Positions 24,280 to 25,880 of a stretch of 25,880 bases of DNA are shown piece by piece. The notes below the pieces were generated by a model that worked only from the letters and a program-made list of their open reading frames with translations, was not told where the DNA came from and did no database searches. Positions within the stretch are counted from its first letter, which is position 1. Every line of letters begins with the position of its first letter. This DNA is from Desulfobacterales bacterium. GTDB taxonomy: Bacteria; Desulfobacterota; Desulfobacteria; Desulfobacterales; JAFDCJ01. The translations under genes and the position numbers were made by a program. Location: assembly GCA_020345785.1 (NCBI GenBank), contig CP070771.1:2924796-2950675 (forward strand), given 5' to 3'.

Positions 24280-24400
24280 AGTGGCGCAAGGCGCAGGGCA
24301 CAGGGCGCGCGGAAAAGATTTATTTTCTATCTTTTTGGTTTCTCAGCAAGGAGCAAAAAATCAAGCAAACCCTTTGCGTTCTTCTCGACCTCTGGGTGAA
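24280..24400. repeat. Short-word spacer repeats before the SMP-30 gene
   Basis: GGCGCAAGGCGCAGGGCACA and AGGGCGCGCGG near 24283-24312, and CCTTTGCGTTCTTCTCGACC near 24372-24391, are the kind of dispersed spacer words seen in the other gaps. They lie between the phosphatase and SMP-30 genes. No gene is visible. Confidence 0.4.
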
Positions 24401-24421
24401 TATGAAGATCTGGAGAACTAA

Positions 24422-25270
24422 ATGATGTCGCATGATACCAAGATTCTTTTGGACGGTCTCATGTTTCCGGAAGGCCCGCGATGGCATGATAATAAACTCT
24501 GGTTTTCCGATATGCAGGGCCTCCACGTGATGACCGTGGATCTTGACGGCCACAGCGAAAAAATAGTTAAGGTTAAAAATTCGCCATCCGGTCTGGGGTG
24601 GCTTCCCGATGGTCGATTACTGGTTGTTTCAATGACCGATCGGCGCCTGCTGCGTCTCGACCCTATCGGATTGGTGGAAATTGCCGATTTGAGCAAACTC
24701 GCTTCGTTTCACTGCAATGATATGGTGGTTGATAAACAGGGGCGGGCCTATATCGGGAATTTCGGTTTCGATTTGGCTTCCGGCGCACCGGCTAAACCTG
24801 CAGAGATTATAATGGTCACTCCGGCCGGCGACCTGCGGGTTGCGGCTGGAGATTTGCTCTTCCCCAACGGCACCGTCATTACGCCGGACGGTCAAACGTT
24901 GATCGTGGCCGAAACCTGGCGCAATTGCCTGACCGCATTCGATATTGAACCCGACGGCGGTCTGAAAAATCGCCGTACCTGGGCCAAACTGAAAGATGTA
25001 TATCCCGATGGAATTTGTCTTGACGCGGAGGGGTCAATCTGGTTGGCCGCCCCCTACCCTGGAGAAATTATGCGCGTTCAGAAGGGAGGAAACGTTACTC
25101 ACCGATTAACCGTATCGACCAAGCCTTATGCCTGCATGCTTGGTAGCTCTGACCGCCGCACCCTGTTTGTGTGCACGGCGGAATCCTCCAACCCTATCGA
25201 AGCTCGTTTAAAAGCGGGCGGCAAAATCGAAACGGTTGAAGTTGAAGTCCCAGGAGCGGGAATTCCGTGA
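24422..25270 (+). CDS. SMP-30/gluconolactonase/LRE-family protein (probable lactonase)
   Basis: A 282-residue six-bladed beta-propeller of the SMP-30 group. Metal ligands are visible: Glu17 in F-P-E-G-P-R-W, Asn149 in F-P-N-G, and Asp196 in Y-P-D-G-I-C-L-D; Asn99 in H-C-N-D fits the substrate side. This set is shared with gluconolactonase and regucalcin. GGAG lies about 7 bases before the start. Next to a 4-hydroxyacyl kinase/dehydrogenase, opening a gamma-lactone to a 4-hydroxy acid is an attractive job (inference); an aldonolactone or strictosidine-synthase-like substrate cannot be excluded. Confidence 0.8.
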   Translation: MMSHDTKILLDGLMFPEGPRWHDNKLWFSDMQGLHVMTVDLDGHSEKIVKVKNSPSGLGWLPDGRLLVVSMTDRRLLRLDPIGLVEIADLSKLASFHCNDMVVDKQGRAYIGNFGFDLASGAPAKPAEIIMVTPAGDLRVAAGDLLFPNGTVITPDGQTLIVAETWRNCLTAFDIEPDGGLKNRRTWAKLKDVYPDGICLDAEGSIWLAAPYPGEIMRVQKGGNVTHRLTVSTKPYACMLGSSDRRTLFVCTAESSNPIEARLKAGGKIETVEVEVPGAGIP

Positions 25271-25449
25271 TGGAAAGGTTGTCGTCGATGTTGGCGGGTG
25301 ATGAGCTAAATGATTTGAACATTTGGCATTTGTGCTTAATATATTATAACCAAATTAAGACGTAATCGGGTGCAATATTTAGTGGTTGGGCGAAAACCTT
25401 TCAAATGTCAATCGTGATTCTACATTCGTCATTCCAAATGGGTGAAGCA

Positions 25450-25880
25450 ATGTCTACACAAACTGCCAAAAATTACGATTTTGAGGTCGGCGTTTACCGT
25501 CCCCCGAGTGAAGGCGGCAGCCATTCGCTGCTGGTGCGGGTGACCCGCAACTGTCCCTGGAACCGCTGCGAGTTTTGCGCGATGTATAAAACGGAAAAAT
25601 TCGAGTTGAGATCTCCAGTCGAGGTCAAGGCAGATATCGATAAGGTGGCCGAAATCTGCAGAAACCTGAAGGACATATCCTGGAAACTCGGCTATGGCGG
25701 CAACATTACCCGGGAGGCCGCCATCGAAGTATTGAATTCAAATCCGGAGCTCAATTATCATCAGGGCTTTGTCATGGTTTACAACTGGCTTCAATCCGGT
25801 GCCAAAACTGCTTTTCTGCAGGATGCCAACAGCCTGATTATGAAGACCGATCAACTGGTGGATATTCTGCAGCATTTAAG
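25450..25880 (+). CDS. Radical SAM protein, N-terminal part (gene runs off the window)
   Basis: The frame from ATG 25450 is open to the last base (143 codons seen). Residues 31-43 read V-T-R-N-C35-P-W-N-R-C40-E-F-C43, a 4Fe-4S/SAM motif with four, not three, residues between the first two cysteines (CX4CX2C). The following M-Y-K-T-E-K-F and R-S-P-V-E-V-K-A-D-I segments recall a group of short-N-terminus radical SAM proteins common in sulfate reducers, whose reaction is not known to me. There is only a weak ribosome-like GGGTGAAG before the ATG. A protein of 350-450 residues would be expected (inference). Confidence 0.72.
   Translation, partial: MSTQTAKNYDFEVGVYRPPSEGGSHSLLVRVTRNCPWNRCEFCAMYKTEKFELRSPVEVKADIDKVAEICRNLKDISWKLGYGGNITREAAIEVLNSNPELNYHQGFVMVYNWLQSGAKTAFLQDANSLIMKTDQLVDILQHL

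Overview
The window looks like chromosome from a free-living anaerobic Desulfobacterota (former Deltaproteobacteria, Desulfobacterales-like). This is inferred from the gene content: an orphan molybdopterin oxidoreductase, several Fe-S proteins of types common in sulfate reducers, acyl-CoA and thioester metabolism, sigma-54-type promoter sequence, and intergenic spacers filled with short quasi-periodic repeats. No rRNA, tRNA, CRISPR array, transposase or phage gene was seen.

Layout. (1) 1-1233, +: C-terminal TPR part of a protein whose N-terminus lies outside the window. (2) 1429-8931, -: a hot-dog thioesterase, a dicluster ferredoxin-like protein with a winged-helix-like N-terminus, a nitronate-monooxygenase-type flavoprotein, a QueG-like Fe-S protein, an orphan molybdopterin oxidoreductase and a MarR regulator. 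A REP-pair element lies at 2062-2185 and several perfect hairpins lie at 4604-4779. Two near-identical palindromes, one before marR and one before the molybdoenzyme gene, suggest that MarR controls both. (3) 9075-15606, -: a large secreted SGNH hydrolase with dockerin-like repeats, whose catalytic domain is split by two tandem carbohydrate-binding-like modules, then a metallo-beta-lactamase-fold hydrolase, a pyridoxamine-phosphate-oxidase-like flavoprotein, a PaaI-type thioesterase and an epoxide-hydrolase-type alpha/beta hydrolase. (4) 15985-20827: a sigma-54-type promoter, a ClpP-fold lipoprotein, a convergent rhomboid protease, and a 962-residue TIR-transmembrane-WD40 protein that resembles an immune or signalling receptor. 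(5) 21186-25270, +: an acyl-CoA dehydrogenase overlapping an APH-type kinase by 4 bp, then a histidine phosphatase and an SMP-30/gluconolactonase-family protein. Together these suggest catabolism of 4-hydroxy acids or gamma-lactones by the phosphorylation route (LvaA/LvaC, ACAD10/11-like). (6) 25450 to the end, +: the N-terminus of a radical SAM protein with a CX4CX2C cluster motif.

Most genes are separated by gaps of 50-500 bp and look like single transcription units; the kinase/dehydrogenase pair is the only clearly coupled operon. The strongest leads are the TIR-TM-WD40 protein, the interrupted SGNH hydrolase, the kinase/dehydrogenase/lactonase locus and the MarR-molybdoenzyme pair. All function calls come from reading motifs by eye; no database search was run.
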